From: Phytophthora sp. 'mugwort'
Lineage: Eukaryota; Oomycota; Peronosporomycetes; Peronosporales; Peronosporaceae
Reading direction: 5' to 3'
Assembly (NCBI GenBank): GCA_033558025.1
Contig: JAUCEF010000009.1
Coordinates: 1,240,001 to 1,304,000 of the forward strand
Length of the DNA stretch: 64,000 nucleotides
This document shows positions 21,529 to 31,195 of this stretch, in pieces. The notes under the pieces are model-generated. The model saw only the letters and a list, made by a program, of their open reading frames with translations, had not been told where the DNA came from and made no database searches. A program made the position numbers and the translations under genes. Position 1 is the stretch's first letter. The number at the start of each line of letters is the position of its first letter.

Positions 21529-22413
21529 TCAACGACGGCGATTGCCGATCTCCGAGGCCCACGTGTTCGCGTTCTCGAAGCCATTCTTGGCGAGCTGGAA
21601 GTCCTCCCACGTCTGGCGGATCTCGTCTTCCGTGCTCATGACGAACGGGCCGTACTGCACCACGGGCTCCTCGAGCGGTTCTCCAGTCATGACAATGACC
21701 TCGAGCTTGTCTTTCTCAGCAGCCTGCAGTAACACACCGTCGCCCTTCATCTCGAGCACAATGGCCTCATGAGGCTGAATCGAGTGCTCCACGCACTTGC
21801 CTGTACCCGAGACAGCGTAGACAAACACGTGATGGCTCTCTGGAATGGGGTACTCGAGCGTGGCGCCCGCTTGCAGCATGAAGTGCACGTAGGTTACCGG
21901 AGCCACCGTCTCGATGGGGCCACGCTTACCGAATACCTCACCAGCAAACACGATGGCCTCGATGTTCTTGTCCTCGTTGAAGGCATGCGGGACCGTTTCT
22001 CGACTGATCTCCTGGTACTTTGGTTCGACCATGCGGCTCTTGCTGGGTAGATTGATCCATAGTTGCAGACCGTGAGCGGGTACCTCGCTCTTGGGCATCT
22101 CGGCGTGCATGATACCCTTGCCGGGCGTCATCCACTGCAGGTCTCCGGGGCGCAGCTCGCCCTTGTTGCCCAGAAAGTCTTCGTGGTACATGTGGCCTTT
22201 GGACGTGGGCAATACGTACGTGACAGTTTCGAAGCCGCGGTGTGGGTGGTCGGGGAAGCCACCGGGTAGACCGACGTTAAACTCATCCAGCATGAGGAAC
22301 GGGTCCAGGTTGCGCAGGCGAGTGGTGCCGATGGAGCGGTGCACGCGCGCACCGGCGCCTTCACACTGCTCGCGTGTCACGAACTTCTTGGCAATGAGGC
22401 GGGGCGTGAACAT
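21529..22413 (-). CDS. Pirin-like protein, copy 1
   Basis: The 294-residue product starts MFTPRLIAKKFVTREQ at 22413. The frame is open upstream to 22533 and could add a presequence-like leader. The bicupin pirin fold is shown by FPDHPHRGFETVTYVL and MTPGKGIMHAEMP, which hold the four expected Fe ligands (two His in HPH, then His and Glu in HAE). The C-terminal cupin includes HHVFVYAVSGTGKC. Length matches animal and plant pirins (about 290). Pirins are iron proteins proposed as transcription cofactors or quercetinases; which role applies here is unknown. The gene is intronless. Its sequence is virtually identical to copy 2, in inverted orientation, and it shows no defect. Confidence 0.95.
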   Translation of the reverse strand: MFTPRLIAKKFVTREQCEGAGARVHRSIGTTRLRNLDPFLMLDEFNVGLPGGFPDHPHRGFETVTYVLPTSKGHMYHEDFLGNKGELRPGDLQWMTPGKGIMHAEMPKSEVPAHGLQLWINLPSKSRMVEPKYQEISRETVPHAFNEDKNIEAIVFAGEVFGKRGPIETVAPVTYVHFMLQAGATLEYPIPESHHVFVYAVSGTGKCVEHSIQPHEAIVLEMKGDGVLLQAAEKDKLEVIVMTGEPLEEPVVQYGPFVMSTEDEIRQTWEDFQLAKNGFENANTWASEIGNRRR

Positions 22414-23842
22414 CTTTTTGGCGATGGACTTGAGAGAACTCGTGGTGGATAATGCGGCGGTTGGCAACTTGAACGCGTGGAGGCAAATGGGGAAATGACC
22501 AAGAAGTTCGACCGACAGGTGCGCCAGCAACACCCTACCTCACAACATGCAGTGATTGACCAAAAAGGAAATGAAAAATGTTGATTGGTTGAAAACGTTT
22601 GATTACGAAAACCGTTGATGCGTCTTTTTCGCTTGACTTGGATTCAGTAGTAGGCCATAAAATTGACATTTGCCACGTCACGCATTTTGGTGGTACCCGC
22701 AATCAAACTAGCGAGACGCGAAATTTCCACCACCGGCATGGATTTCTCAGTTGGAGAGGAAACGATGGGATTGTGTTGGAGAAGGAAGCCACGTCGCCAA
22801 GTGCGCGATCCATGATACCGTAAGCGTTAATGGACAGTTCGTCAATGAAGTTCCGTCGACAACTTCATCTCATCCGTTATTCCCCATTTGCCTCCACGCG
22901 TTCAAGTCGCCAACCGCCGCATTATCCACCACGAGTTCTCTCAAGTCCATCGCCAAAAAGATGTTCACGCCCCGCCTCATTGCCAAGAAGTTCGTGACAC
23001 GCGAGCAGTGTGAAGGCGCCGGTGCGCGCGTGCACCGCTCCATCGGCACCACTCGCCTGCGCAACCTGGACCCGTTCCTCATGCTGGATGAGTTTAACGT
23101 CGGTCTACCCGGTGGCTTCCCCGACCACCCACACCGCGGCTTCGAAACTGTCACGTACGTATTGCCCACGTCCAAAGGCCACATGTACCACGAAGACTTT
23201 CTGGGCAACAAGGGCGAGCTGCGCCCCGGAGACCTGCAGTGGATGACGCCCGGCAAGGGTATCATGCACGCCGAGATGCCCAAGAGCGAGGTACCCGCTC
23301 ACGGTCTGCAACTATGGATCAATCTACCCAGCAAGAGCCGCATGGTCGAACCAAAGTACCAGGAGATCAGTCGAGAAACGGTCCCGCATGCCTTCAACGA
23401 GGACAAGAACATCGAGGCCATCGTGTTTGCTGGTGAGGTATTCGGTAAGCGTGGCCCCATCGAGACGGTGGCTCCGGTAACCTACGTGCACTTCATGCTG
23501 CAAGCGGGCGCCACGCTCGAGTACCCCATTCCAGAGAGCCATCACGTGTTTGTCTACGCTGTCTCGGGTACAGGCAAGTGCGTGGAGCACTCGATTCAGC
23601 CTCATGAGGCCATTGTGCTCGAGATGAAGGGCGACGGTGTGTTACTGCAGGCTGCTGAGAAAGACAAGCTCGAGGTCATTGTCATGACTGGAGAACCGCT
23701 CGAGGAGCCCGTGGTGCAGTACGGCCCGTTCGTCATGAGCACGGAAGACGAGATCCGCCAGACGTGGGAGGACTTCCAGCTCGCCAAGAATGGCTTCGAG
23801 AACGCGAACACGTGGGCCTCGGAGATCGGCAATCGCCGTCGT
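21532..23842. repeat. Large inverted repeat: 963-bp arms around a 385-bp spacer
   Basis: The arm 21532-22494 is the reverse complement of 22880-23842. I compared several segments line by line and found only one difference (AAGTTGCC versus AAGTCGCC near the 5' end). Shadow frames in both arms are also identical, which supports near-100% nucleotide identity. The outer boundary of identity falls at the stop codons (TGA in copy 1, TAA in copy 2), and the inner boundary at TTCCCCATTTGCC about 80 bp upstream of the likely start codons. Outside these points the flanks share nothing. Confidence 0.92.
22495..22879. promoter_or_regulatory. Shared spacer between divergent pirin copies
   Basis: This 385-bp unique sequence separates the inverted arms and must hold the 5' regulatory DNA of both pirin copies 1 and 2. 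It is AT-richer than the arms. CAAT-type strings occur near 22573 (ATTGGTTGA) and 22697 (CAATCAAAC). No oomycete core promoter element could be placed confidently. Confidence 0.45.
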
Positions 23843-23845
23843 TAA
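22961..23845 (+). CDS. Pirin-like protein, copy 2 (inverted twin of copy 1)
   Basis: The predicted 294-residue protein is identical to copy 1 from MFTPRLIAKKF to the C-terminal GNRRR. Iron ligands HPH and HAE are conserved. The frame is open upstream to 22751, but upstream of the inverted arm it shares nothing with copy 1, so the conserved ATG at 22961 is preferred. It ends TAA where copy 1 ends TGA. The divergent head-to-head arrangement means the two genes share a 385-bp spacer plus about 80 bp of duplicated leader on each side. Very recent duplication or continuing gene conversion explains the identity. Confidence 0.95.
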   Translation: MFTPRLIAKKFVTREQCEGAGARVHRSIGTTRLRNLDPFLMLDEFNVGLPGGFPDHPHRGFETVTYVLPTSKGHMYHEDFLGNKGELRPGDLQWMTPGKGIMHAEMPKSEVPAHGLQLWINLPSKSRMVEPKYQEISRETVPHAFNEDKNIEAIVFAGEVFGKRGPIETVAPVTYVHFMLQAGATLEYPIPESHHVFVYAVSGTGKCVEHSIQPHEAIVLEMKGDGVLLQAAEKDKLEVIVMTGEPLEEPVVQYGPFVMSTEDEIRQTWEDFQLAKNGFENANTWASEIGNRRR

Positions 23846-24068
23846 ATCGCTAAGTGGAGAGCCATCTCCATCGCCACGCTCCCGACCAAAGCGGGTGAAA
23901 TATGCAGTACATGTAGATTGAATATATGGATTGAGAATACAGAAATAAGTCAATCAATAATGTCAATACCGACTTCTTCATCGGAAACACTTTTAAAAGA
24001 GTACAGTAGATACTCGAGTATAACAAGGTTTTTCGGAACGCATTTTTGTTTTTCATTATCGCTAAAAC

Positions 24069-24950
24069 CTAATGGTTATTGCTGTGCTTCGACTCCCACG
24101 TGCGCGCGTTTTCAAAGCCGTTCTTTGCATGCTGGAAATCTTCCCACGCCTGACGAATTTCTTTGTCTGAATTCATCACAAACGGGCCGACGTGCACGAC
24201 CGGCTCATTGAGTGGCTCACCTGTCATGACGATCACTTCCAGCTTGTCATTCTTGGCTGCCGTCAGCAGCACGCCATCGCCCTCCTTCTCCATCACAATG
24301 GCCTCGTGGGGTTGGATCGACTTTCCGACACACGTACCGGCTCCGCTGACCGCGTACACGAGCACGTTGTGCGTTTGTGGGACCGGGTACTCGAGCGTGG
24401 CTCCAGAGTTAAGCATAAAATGCACGTACGTCACGGGTGCTTCAGTTTGTATCGGGCCCCGCGTGCCAAATACCTCACCGGCAAACACAAGAGCCTCGAC
24501 ACTTTTGTCATTATTGAAGGCGTGTGGCACTGACTCACGACGGATTTCTTGGTATCGAGGCTCAACCATTTTGCGATAACAGGGTAGATTGACCCAGAGT
24601 TGAAGGCCATGAGCTTGCTCGTGGTTCTTAGGCATTTCCGAATGCATAATTCCTCGTCCAGCAGTCATCCATTGCAGATCACCTGGGCGCAGCTCGCCCT
24701 CGTTGCCCAAAAAGTCTTCGTGATGGATGTGGCCTTTGGACGTGGGGAAAATGTACGATACCGTCTCAAATCCACGGTGCGGGTGGTCAGGAAAGCCGGC
24801 AGGGAGCCCTACGCGAGCTTCGTCCAGTACCAGGAACGGGTCAAGGCTGCCCAACTGAGCTGAACCGATCGATCGGTAGACACGAGCACCGGCGCCTTCG
24901 TTTTGCTCGCGAGCTACGAATTTCTTGGTAATTTGGCGAGACGAGAACAT
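24069..24950 (-). CDS. Pirin-like protein, copy 3
   Basis: The 293-residue protein starts MFSSRQITKKFVAREQ at 24950, aligning with the start of copies 1 and 2. The Fe ligand motifs FPDHPHRGFETVSYIF and MTAGRGIMHSEMP are intact. It differs from copies 1/2 at many positions along its length (for example PCYRKMVEPRYQEIRRE), so it is an older duplicate. The frame stays open upstream to 25157, but that part lacks similarity to the others. Intronless, no defects. It converges on copy 2, with 223 bp between stop codons. Confidence 0.93.
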   Translation of the reverse strand: MFSSRQITKKFVAREQNEGAGARVYRSIGSAQLGSLDPFLVLDEARVGLPAGFPDHPHRGFETVSYIFPTSKGHIHHEDFLGNEGELRPGDLQWMTAGRGIMHSEMPKNHEQAHGLQLWVNLPCYRKMVEPRYQEIRRESVPHAFNNDKSVEALVFAGEVFGTRGPIQTEAPVTYVHFMLNSGATLEYPVPQTHNVLVYAVSGAGTCVGKSIQPHEAIVMEKEGDGVLLTAAKNDKLEVIVMTGEPLNEPVVHVGPFVMNSDKEIRQAWEDFQHAKNGFENARTWESKHSNNH

Positions 24951-25531
24951 CTTCGCGGGGGTATGGGAAATCTGGATGCTGGTTGTGTAGCAGGCTAAAA
25001 GAAGAATGGACTGAAGATTAGATGTGAGCGAGATATCTGGATTACGGCAAGTAAATGTACGCAATCCCAGATGAGAGCAAATTCTTACCGAGGACTTTAC
25101 CAAAATAGGGATCAATTCCTGGACCTGCTGTAAAGTAGTGTGTACAAATTCAATCACGTTATTTTATATTAAATACACTAAAACTAACAAAATCTCGACA
25201 CACAGTCCAAGTTCTCAGCCATCACACGCTCAACCTCCGACGCCACCTCATCACCACCAACTGCATGCATCGTACACTCGATATTTACGATCAGTACTTT
25301 TGCACGATGGCGTTGTCTACAGCTCTGTTTTACCTATCGATGTCATCATCATGGACGGCGCCCGAGAAATTTCGTTCTATTTCTTCTTAGCGACTGCAAT
25401 CTCGATTGTAGACAATTCGCTACGATGCATTGAAAAGTAAAAGGTCCCTTGTAAATGCAAAATACTGCTTCGTATGTAATATGTACTGATATATCTCAAA
25501 AGTGTTTTTTCTTAGCATAGCAAAGCGAAAA

Positions 25532-26440
25532 CTAACGCCGGCGAGGTGCAATCGTGGATCTCCAGCCGTGTGCTTCCTCAAACCCGTTCGTTCGAAGGTC
25601 AAAGTCCCGCAGCGTGTTTTGAATATCTTCGCTTGAGGACATCACAAACGGGCCGTACTGGTGCACAGGCTCGTTCAAAGGTTTTCCGGCCATCACCACC
25701 ACCTCGAGGCGATTATCCTTCGCTGCTGTCAGCATCACGCCGTCGCCGCCTTGCTCCATCGCAATTGCCGTATGAGCTATAACCTCCGCATCCGCACACT
25801 TTCCAGTTCCCGACACCCCGTAAACGAATACATTATGACTACCTGGGATTAAATACTCCATGCTTGCCCCCGGCTTCAGTAGAAAGTGGATGTAAGTCAC
25901 TGGTGCTTCTGTCTCGACGGGTCCTTTATAGCCAAAAACCTCTCCGGCAAACACGATCGCCTCGACACTTTTGTCAGTATTGAAGGCATGTGGCACCGCC
26001 TCCCGACTGATTTCCTGATACCGAGGCTTAATCATCTTCCTCTTCTTTGGCAAGTTCACCCAAAGCTGCAGGCCGTGTGCAGGTTCCGAGCTCGTGGGCA
26101 TTTCGGCGTGCATGATACCTCTGCCCGGTGTCATCCACTGCAGATCCCCGGGTCGCAATTCCCCCTTGTTCTCCATAAAATCCTCGTGATGCATACCGCC
26201 TTTCGACGTCGGCAGCACATATGTGACCGTCTCGAAGCCGCGGTGCGGGTGATCCGGGAACCCTCCAGGCAGCCCCACGTTAAATTCGTCAAGCAGCAGG
26301 AACGGGTCGAAGTTGTACAGCCGAGAAGAGCCGATTGAGCGGTGCAAATGGGCTCCAGCGCCATCACCCACCTCACCCGCCTGGAAATTACTGGCCACCT
26401 GACGCGTCTTGAAATTGGACATCGCGGATGATGAATTCAA
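25532..26440 (-). CDS. Pirin-like protein, copy 4 (most divergent)
   Basis: The 302-residue protein starts MNSSSAMSNFKTRQVASNF; a second Met at residue 7 is also possible. Fe ligands in FPDHPHRGFETVTYVL and MTPGRGIMHAEMP are conserved. The second cupin contains HNVFVYGVSGTGKCAD. It differs most from the other three in the N-terminal 20 residues and the C-terminal 40 (HQYGPFVMSSSEDIQ, ending APRRR). It is tandem with copy 3 on the minus strand, with about 580 bp between them. The four-gene family therefore contains one very recent pair and two older members. Confidence 0.93.
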   Translation of the reverse strand: MNSSSAMSNFKTRQVASNFQAGEVGDGAGAHLHRSIGSSRLYNFDPFLLLDEFNVGLPGGFPDHPHRGFETVTYVLPTSKGGMHHEDFMENKGELRPGDLQWMTPGRGIMHAEMPTSSEPAHGLQLWVNLPKKRKMIKPRYQEISREAVPHAFNTDKSVEAIVFAGEVFGYKGPVETEAPVTYIHFLLKPGASMEYLIPGSHNVFVYGVSGTGKCADAEVIAHTAIAMEQGGDGVMLTAAKDNRLEVVVMAGKPLNEPVHQYGPFVMSSSEDIQNTLRDFDLRTNGFEEAHGWRSTIAPRRR

Positions 26441-26858
26441 ATTTAGGCAAAGATTTCTTTTGAAGCGTGTTGATCAAGCCCCGTAATCAGATAATAAAAT
26501 TGTGCGTCACCGTCTACGTAGCATACGATTCGTCGAAACAAAGTACATAAAATACGTAAAGTCCGTAAGCAAACATTTTCTGCGACAAGTGAGAATGGCG
26601 ATCTTCACCTTGGCAATTTGATTAAATCATAGGCATTTCTTCTGCAGGCGTTCATCCCTTCGAGTCCACCAGCCCACACGCGGAGCGTCCTAATACATGT
26701 ACACATATAGTACTGTATTTCCTTCACGAAAATGATGTAAATACTTTCTACTGGATATTTTATTAAAATAGCTGACAATACGGTAATCAGGTAACAATTA
26801 CCTGCGACATGTGAGAACGGCAACATTGACGTAACAATTACCTGCCACGGCAACATGG

Positions 26859-27464
26859 CTATAGCCTGACATACAGCCACTGCTCCATCCTGGAGCGTGT
26901 ACGTGAGCACTGCCCAGGCTTCTCGTCGTCATGGTCCTCTTCCAGTTCGCTCATGGTGGACAGCACGCTCCCATTACTGCTGCTGTCCGTCTCTGAGAAC
27001 GACAGTGCGCGAAGCTTTCCGCCTAAGTCGACGCCATCACCCGCCGCGTCACAGCCTTCGGTCGTTGCAGCGGTTCTACAGAGTCGGCAATCGCTCGCGT
27101 TGACGGGAGGAACATCTGGAAGTGGATCCACGAGGGTCTGGACGCTGACGGATAGCACACAGACGTCATAGTGCGGGGTGAAGTAGTCGGCCGTGTAGCC
27201 CAATGCGTCTTCCTCGGACTCGTCGTCGGACTCGGAGACGACAGGTAGCAGCGCGAAGCTGTCGGAGGTGTCATGCTGCTGTCTATCCTGGTCGCTCCAG
27301 TCTCCGTCGTGTTCATTGTCGTCGGTGCTCTTAGTGTCGAGATACGCTGGGTTGCTGTAGCGGTCACTGCCGTTTAAGAGTAGCCAGAAGGTCGTCGCGA
27401 TGGCGCCCGCTGTCCCTGCTGCCACGACTGTCCTTGAGATCGCTCGCACCACTCGATATTGCAT
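26859..27464 (-). CDS. Acidic hypothetical protein with N-terminal membrane anchor, 201 aa
   Basis: The open frame starts MQYRVVRAISRTVVAAG at 27464. Residues about 9-30 form a hydrophobic helix (TVVAAGTAGAIATTFWLLL), preceded by two Arg, compatible with a signal anchor. The remainder is strongly acidic and Ser-rich (ESDDESEEDAL, DSSSNGSVLSTMSELEED), with a Cys cluster ASDCRLCRTAATTEGC near residue 125. No known domain was recognised. Codon usage looks like the neighbouring genes and the frame is far longer than chance antisense frames here, but a pseudogene or chance ORF cannot be excluded. Confidence 0.55.
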   Translation of the reverse strand: MQYRVVRAISRTVVAAGTAGAIATTFWLLLNGSDRYSNPAYLDTKSTDDNEHDGDWSDQDRQQHDTSDSFALLPVVSESDDESEEDALGYTADYFTPHYDVCVLSVSVQTLVDPLPDVPPVNASDCRLCRTAATTEGCDAAGDGVDLGGKLRALSFSETDSSSNGSVLSTMSELEEDHDDEKPGQCSRTRSRMEQWLYVRL

Positions 27465-28539
27465 TGTGAGGCCTGTGCACTATAGCTTCTTTTCCGGTGT
27501 GACTACGAGGCCACTGTCACCACCACGAGGTCATGGCGACGGGTGGTTCAGATAAATGGCGAATCCGAGGACGGGTCCCGCCACTGCCACCAGGCGTCCC
27601 TCCCAGGTAGTCAGTCGTGTCGACGGCGACCATCGAAGTGCCATCCATTGTCCAATTTGGCAAAATGCTACGAGTCCGGACGTATTTTGACAGTCGAGTT
27701 CAAATGACGAAAGTGACGGCGATGCACGCCCATCCGAAGGGGCTCGGCAATGTTCTGTATTCAAGCAAGTTTCGCGCAAGAAACGTCTCCAGTTAATATG
27801 GGCGTGTATTCCGCCACCTTGGGATATTGTATTAGTATTAATACAGTAACTACTAGAATATTACGTGTACGTTTGTTAATTTCCCCAAAATTCTTAGAGG
27901 GATTGCTGCAACCGACTGGAGCATCTCTCTTTTCGCAGCGGTTTTGTCAGGCGTCCCACTGTAACCTTTCTCTACCAATCTTGCATCCGTACACGTATAC
28001 TCGTATACTACAGTACTACCACCAATCATTTCTCAAAACGGCGTCGGGAGGAAGTAGTGCTAAACCTTGGGCCGTAGTGAGACAGCTGAAGCGCGATATG
28101 AGGAAGAGGCAAGCTGTCAGTAGCAGCGAGGACGCCTTCTTCGCTGGGAACGACGAAGATTCAGCCGGCGACCAAGTGAACATGGGCCAGACTTCGAGAA
28201 AAAGCATTTTGCGACTTGGCAAGTATTCCATGGCTCTCTTAACTTGTATCAGGCACGCACGTATCAGGTCAGTTCGGCTTGTGTGACTCCAATATTAGCC
28301 TCTGGCAATCTATATTGCGCTTTGTAAGTGTTCCGAGTTCGCTCAAACAAAAGTATAGAGGCTCGAAACGCAGTCATCACTCGATCCGAGTCTACAGCAC
28401 CACAAATTCCACCGGAATGAGCATTTTACGCGAAAACGTGCGTGCGAGTGCCTACAAAGCACGCAGGCAAGGTAAACGACCTCAACAGTAGACGAAGTCG
28501 ATGGGCCGTAAAGCGCAGGTAGGTTAAAATACGCAAGGG
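27465..28539. other. Intergenic region, no confident gene
   Basis: A plus-strand frame at 27750-28286 contains a basic/acidic stretch (KRDMRKRQAVSSSEDAFF) that could be coding, but no family was recognised and upstream codons look random. A polypyrimidine/AT-rich promoter-like segment lies at 27820-27890. Confidence 0.4.
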
Positions 28540-29635
28540 TTCAGGCGTATACCAGTCGGTCTCAATCGGTTTCGTTCGGTGCCAGTTGGTTACCAGTCGG
28601 GTAGTCGGCTAGTTGATTAGTCGAGTACCACCGCGCCTTGCTAAGGAACAAGGTTCTCACTTTGCTAACGTTTTTGGTGTATATGCAGTTCAATGTGTGT
28701 GTTCGAGCAGTTGTAATCGATGAGAATACACATTTGCTGCATGCATTACTAAGTTTAACTTGGTGCAAATCATCCGTTGGACAATCCAACATACCAGCAG
28801 TATGCATCATCGCGTTTGGCATTGCCGGATGGCCTGAAGCATGGTCTGTTGATATGCTTCAGAAGTCGGCGTTGAGAAGAAAAAGATTCTGAAGTACATT
28901 CGCGACCACTCTGACTGCAAAACTACCGCACGTGACGTCCACAATCTAGTCACACGGTTGAAGGAGCGTGAGCAGGGCTCAATGACCGCAGAAAGTATGT
29001 ACAAGTGGGTAGCAGAGTTTTCGGAGGATTCTGGAAGCATTGGTCGCATCTTTCTTGATGTAGCTAACGGCAAGGTATGCATTAACGGTCATGTATGTCT
29101 TAGGGGTGGTAGATAACTACTTTGTTGTTAGAAAATTGCAACATGCATTACCTTGCAGACGAAGATGACGCGAGCAATATTTGAACGATTTTCTGAAGTC
29201 CTTCTCATAGACGCGACGGACGGCACCAACTCTTCCAAGTACAAGATCTTCTCCTTTATGGCTCACGATATCTTTGGTCGGGGTCAGTATGTCCAACATG
29301 CTGTTCTTCAGAATGAGCGGTATGAGACTTTGATGACTGCTGTTGAAACGTTCAAGCGGCGCAATCCTGCCATGGACAAGGCTTCAAAGTATTCTGGTGG
29401 ATAAGGATTTCACGGAGAGGAGTGCGCTCGAGACGGCATTTCCTAATGTCATTGATTTACTCTGTCAGTTTGATGTGCTCAAATACCTGCACGAGCAGAT
29501 TGCAAGTGCAGATTATGGCTTTACCTCCTGGCAGAAGAAGCAACTCCGCGCAGCTGTCTATCTGCTCGTGGACGCCAAGACGGAGAGATCATACAGGAAG
29601 CACCGACACTACATGAGCAGCCTAATTGCGCTGGG

Positions 29636-29720
29636 GTCGGGTCCAGTCGGGCAAAATCCCGACTCGCCAGGAGTATCGTCAGTGGTTGTACCCAGTCGGC
29701 AAATACCCGACTCGGCAAGC
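29636..29720. repeat. Pair of CAGTCGG hairpins inside the MULE coding region
   Basis: Two adjacent copies of an inverted motif occur: GTCGGG-CAAAAT-CCCGAC at about 29649-29666 and CAGTCGGCAAATACCCGACTCGG at about 29694-29717 (not fully symmetric). They are embedded in a Pro/Ser-rich linker of the transposase frame that looks like an insertion relative to the MULE family. Confidence 0.6.
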
Positions 29721-30818
29721 GTTCCCACCGTAACCGAATCTCCTGTGTCACCAAAGGTCTCGTCTCCACCTGTGCAGCATGCATTCGAGACTTACTTCGC
29801 AAAGAACTGGGACAGTTGCAAATATTCGTGGTGTGCCTACAAGCGCCAGGGTGTGCTTACGCTTGGAAACGACACCAGCAATCGGCTCGAAGCATCCTGG
29901 AAGCAATTAAAAGGAATTGTCTCCCCATCCATGAAGGTTGACGAGTGCATTGCTTCCATGATGTGCTACCAGAGCCAAACGGAAGAGAATTTCGTGTCGC
30001 GTTCATTCAAGCTCTCAGTAGTGCAACATTCTAACTATGACCGAGAAATGAGTTACGTTGCCAACCTCGTGAGTGAGCACACGTGCAAACTTATTCAAGA
30101 GCAGTATGACTTTGCGCTGAACCGAGCTTCTTACAGTTACTACGAAACACTTCCACAAGTTTTTTATATCAAGAACGAATCCGAAGATGATGGAGATCAG
30201 GACGAGCCCTCGGCTGAGTACTCTGTGAGCCGCCTTAAGTGGAAGTGCTCTTGTCTCCTTATGATGACCCATCTTCTACCGCGTCGACATGTGCTCTATC
30301 TGCGTAAAGCGTTTGGGTTTGAGAATGTCATTCCGACACAGTTCCTGAATGATCGATGGCTGCTATCTTTGTTACGCACACCATGCGTTCTCCCACACAT
30401 CACTGGCCAATCATTTAGTGTGGGTTCGGTCATTGCCAGAAGAGCTGCGCCGTGGGATGTGAATCGGAAGTATGTCGCGAGGCAAAGGAAGTGGCTTTAT
30501 CAATATGCGAGTCTATGAGTGAACTTGGAATGCCTGAGTATCGACAAGCAATGGATGCACTGCGAAAGATGGCAGTGCTCTTTAACGAAGAGCGTTAGAA
30601 GATCTTGATCAGATGATAGTTTCACGAAGCCAGTTGCCTCCTACGCAGACGCAGCCACGGGTTCATCCGTCGGATCATGTTTCATATCTTACGTCGCCAC
30701 CTACACCCCCTCCACCAGAAGTGCTCCCAATACAACTGCCACTGATATCGCTGCCGTAGCCGAGATGAGGGCGTCAATGGTGCGAAATGAAGAAGTTACA
30801 CCCAGCAACGACTCGGTT

Positions 30819-31000
30819 GTCCAGTCGGTGCAGTCGGTTGTTCAGTCGATTATACAGTCGGTGCGGTCGGTCCAGTCTAATGTGCAGGCAGGCCAGTATA
30901 ATGTGCAGGCAGGAGAGTCGGTTGTGCGGTCTGGCCAGTCGGTTGTGCAACCGATTCGATCCAATGCGCGGTTGGTTGTGCAGCCGACTCAATCACAGAC
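30819..31000 (+). repeat. Tandem CAGTCGGTTGT-type repeats
   Basis: Imperfect units around CAGTCGGTTGT(C/T)CAGTCGGT repeat for about 180 bp and encode VVQSVQSVVQSIIQSVRS in the transposase C-terminal frame. The motif is the same as in the clusters at the element ends. Confidence 0.75.
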
Positions 31001-31195
31001 ACTTGTTGGAACACGTTTCGAGGCCGTTAATCAAGTGAATCAAAGCGAGGACGGGCAAATTGATTTCGAAATCGTCAGCCCCATTCGATCGAAAGGGAGG
31101 CCTTGCCAGAAGCCAAAAGCTCGCAAAGCAAAACAGAACCTTTCAATTGAAACGACAGCAGATGATCAGATATGTACGAGAGACAGCTGAGCTTA

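Larger units (their letters stand above)
28850..31190 (+). pseudogene. MULE transposase with SWIM-type zinc finger, frameshifted
   Basis: The N-terminal DNA-binding part (LKYIRDHSDCKTTARDV) leads to an intron at 29075-29158 (84 bp, GTATGC..TTGCAG). The MULE catalytic domain follows: VLLIDATDGTNSSKYK, then MAHDIFGRGQYVQHAV. A one-base frameshift near 29390 joins to ILVDKDFTERSALETAFP. The SWIM region reads WKCSCLLMMTHLLPRRH: C-x-C and the final His remain, but the usual third Cys is Arg. Another frameshift near 30500 precedes ELGMPEYRQAMDALRK. The C-terminal part (30765-31190) contains a Gln/Val/Ser repeat tract and ends near SPIRSKGRPCQKPKA. The element is not functional. Confidence 0.82.

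Noticed and set aside
21769..23605. Repeated antisense frames within the pirin arms
   Set aside because: They are identical in both arms simply because the arms are identical; they have no domain content.
27750..28286. 178-codon plus frame with a basic/acidic stretch
   Set aside because: No family recognised and most of it looks random; listed only as intergenic.
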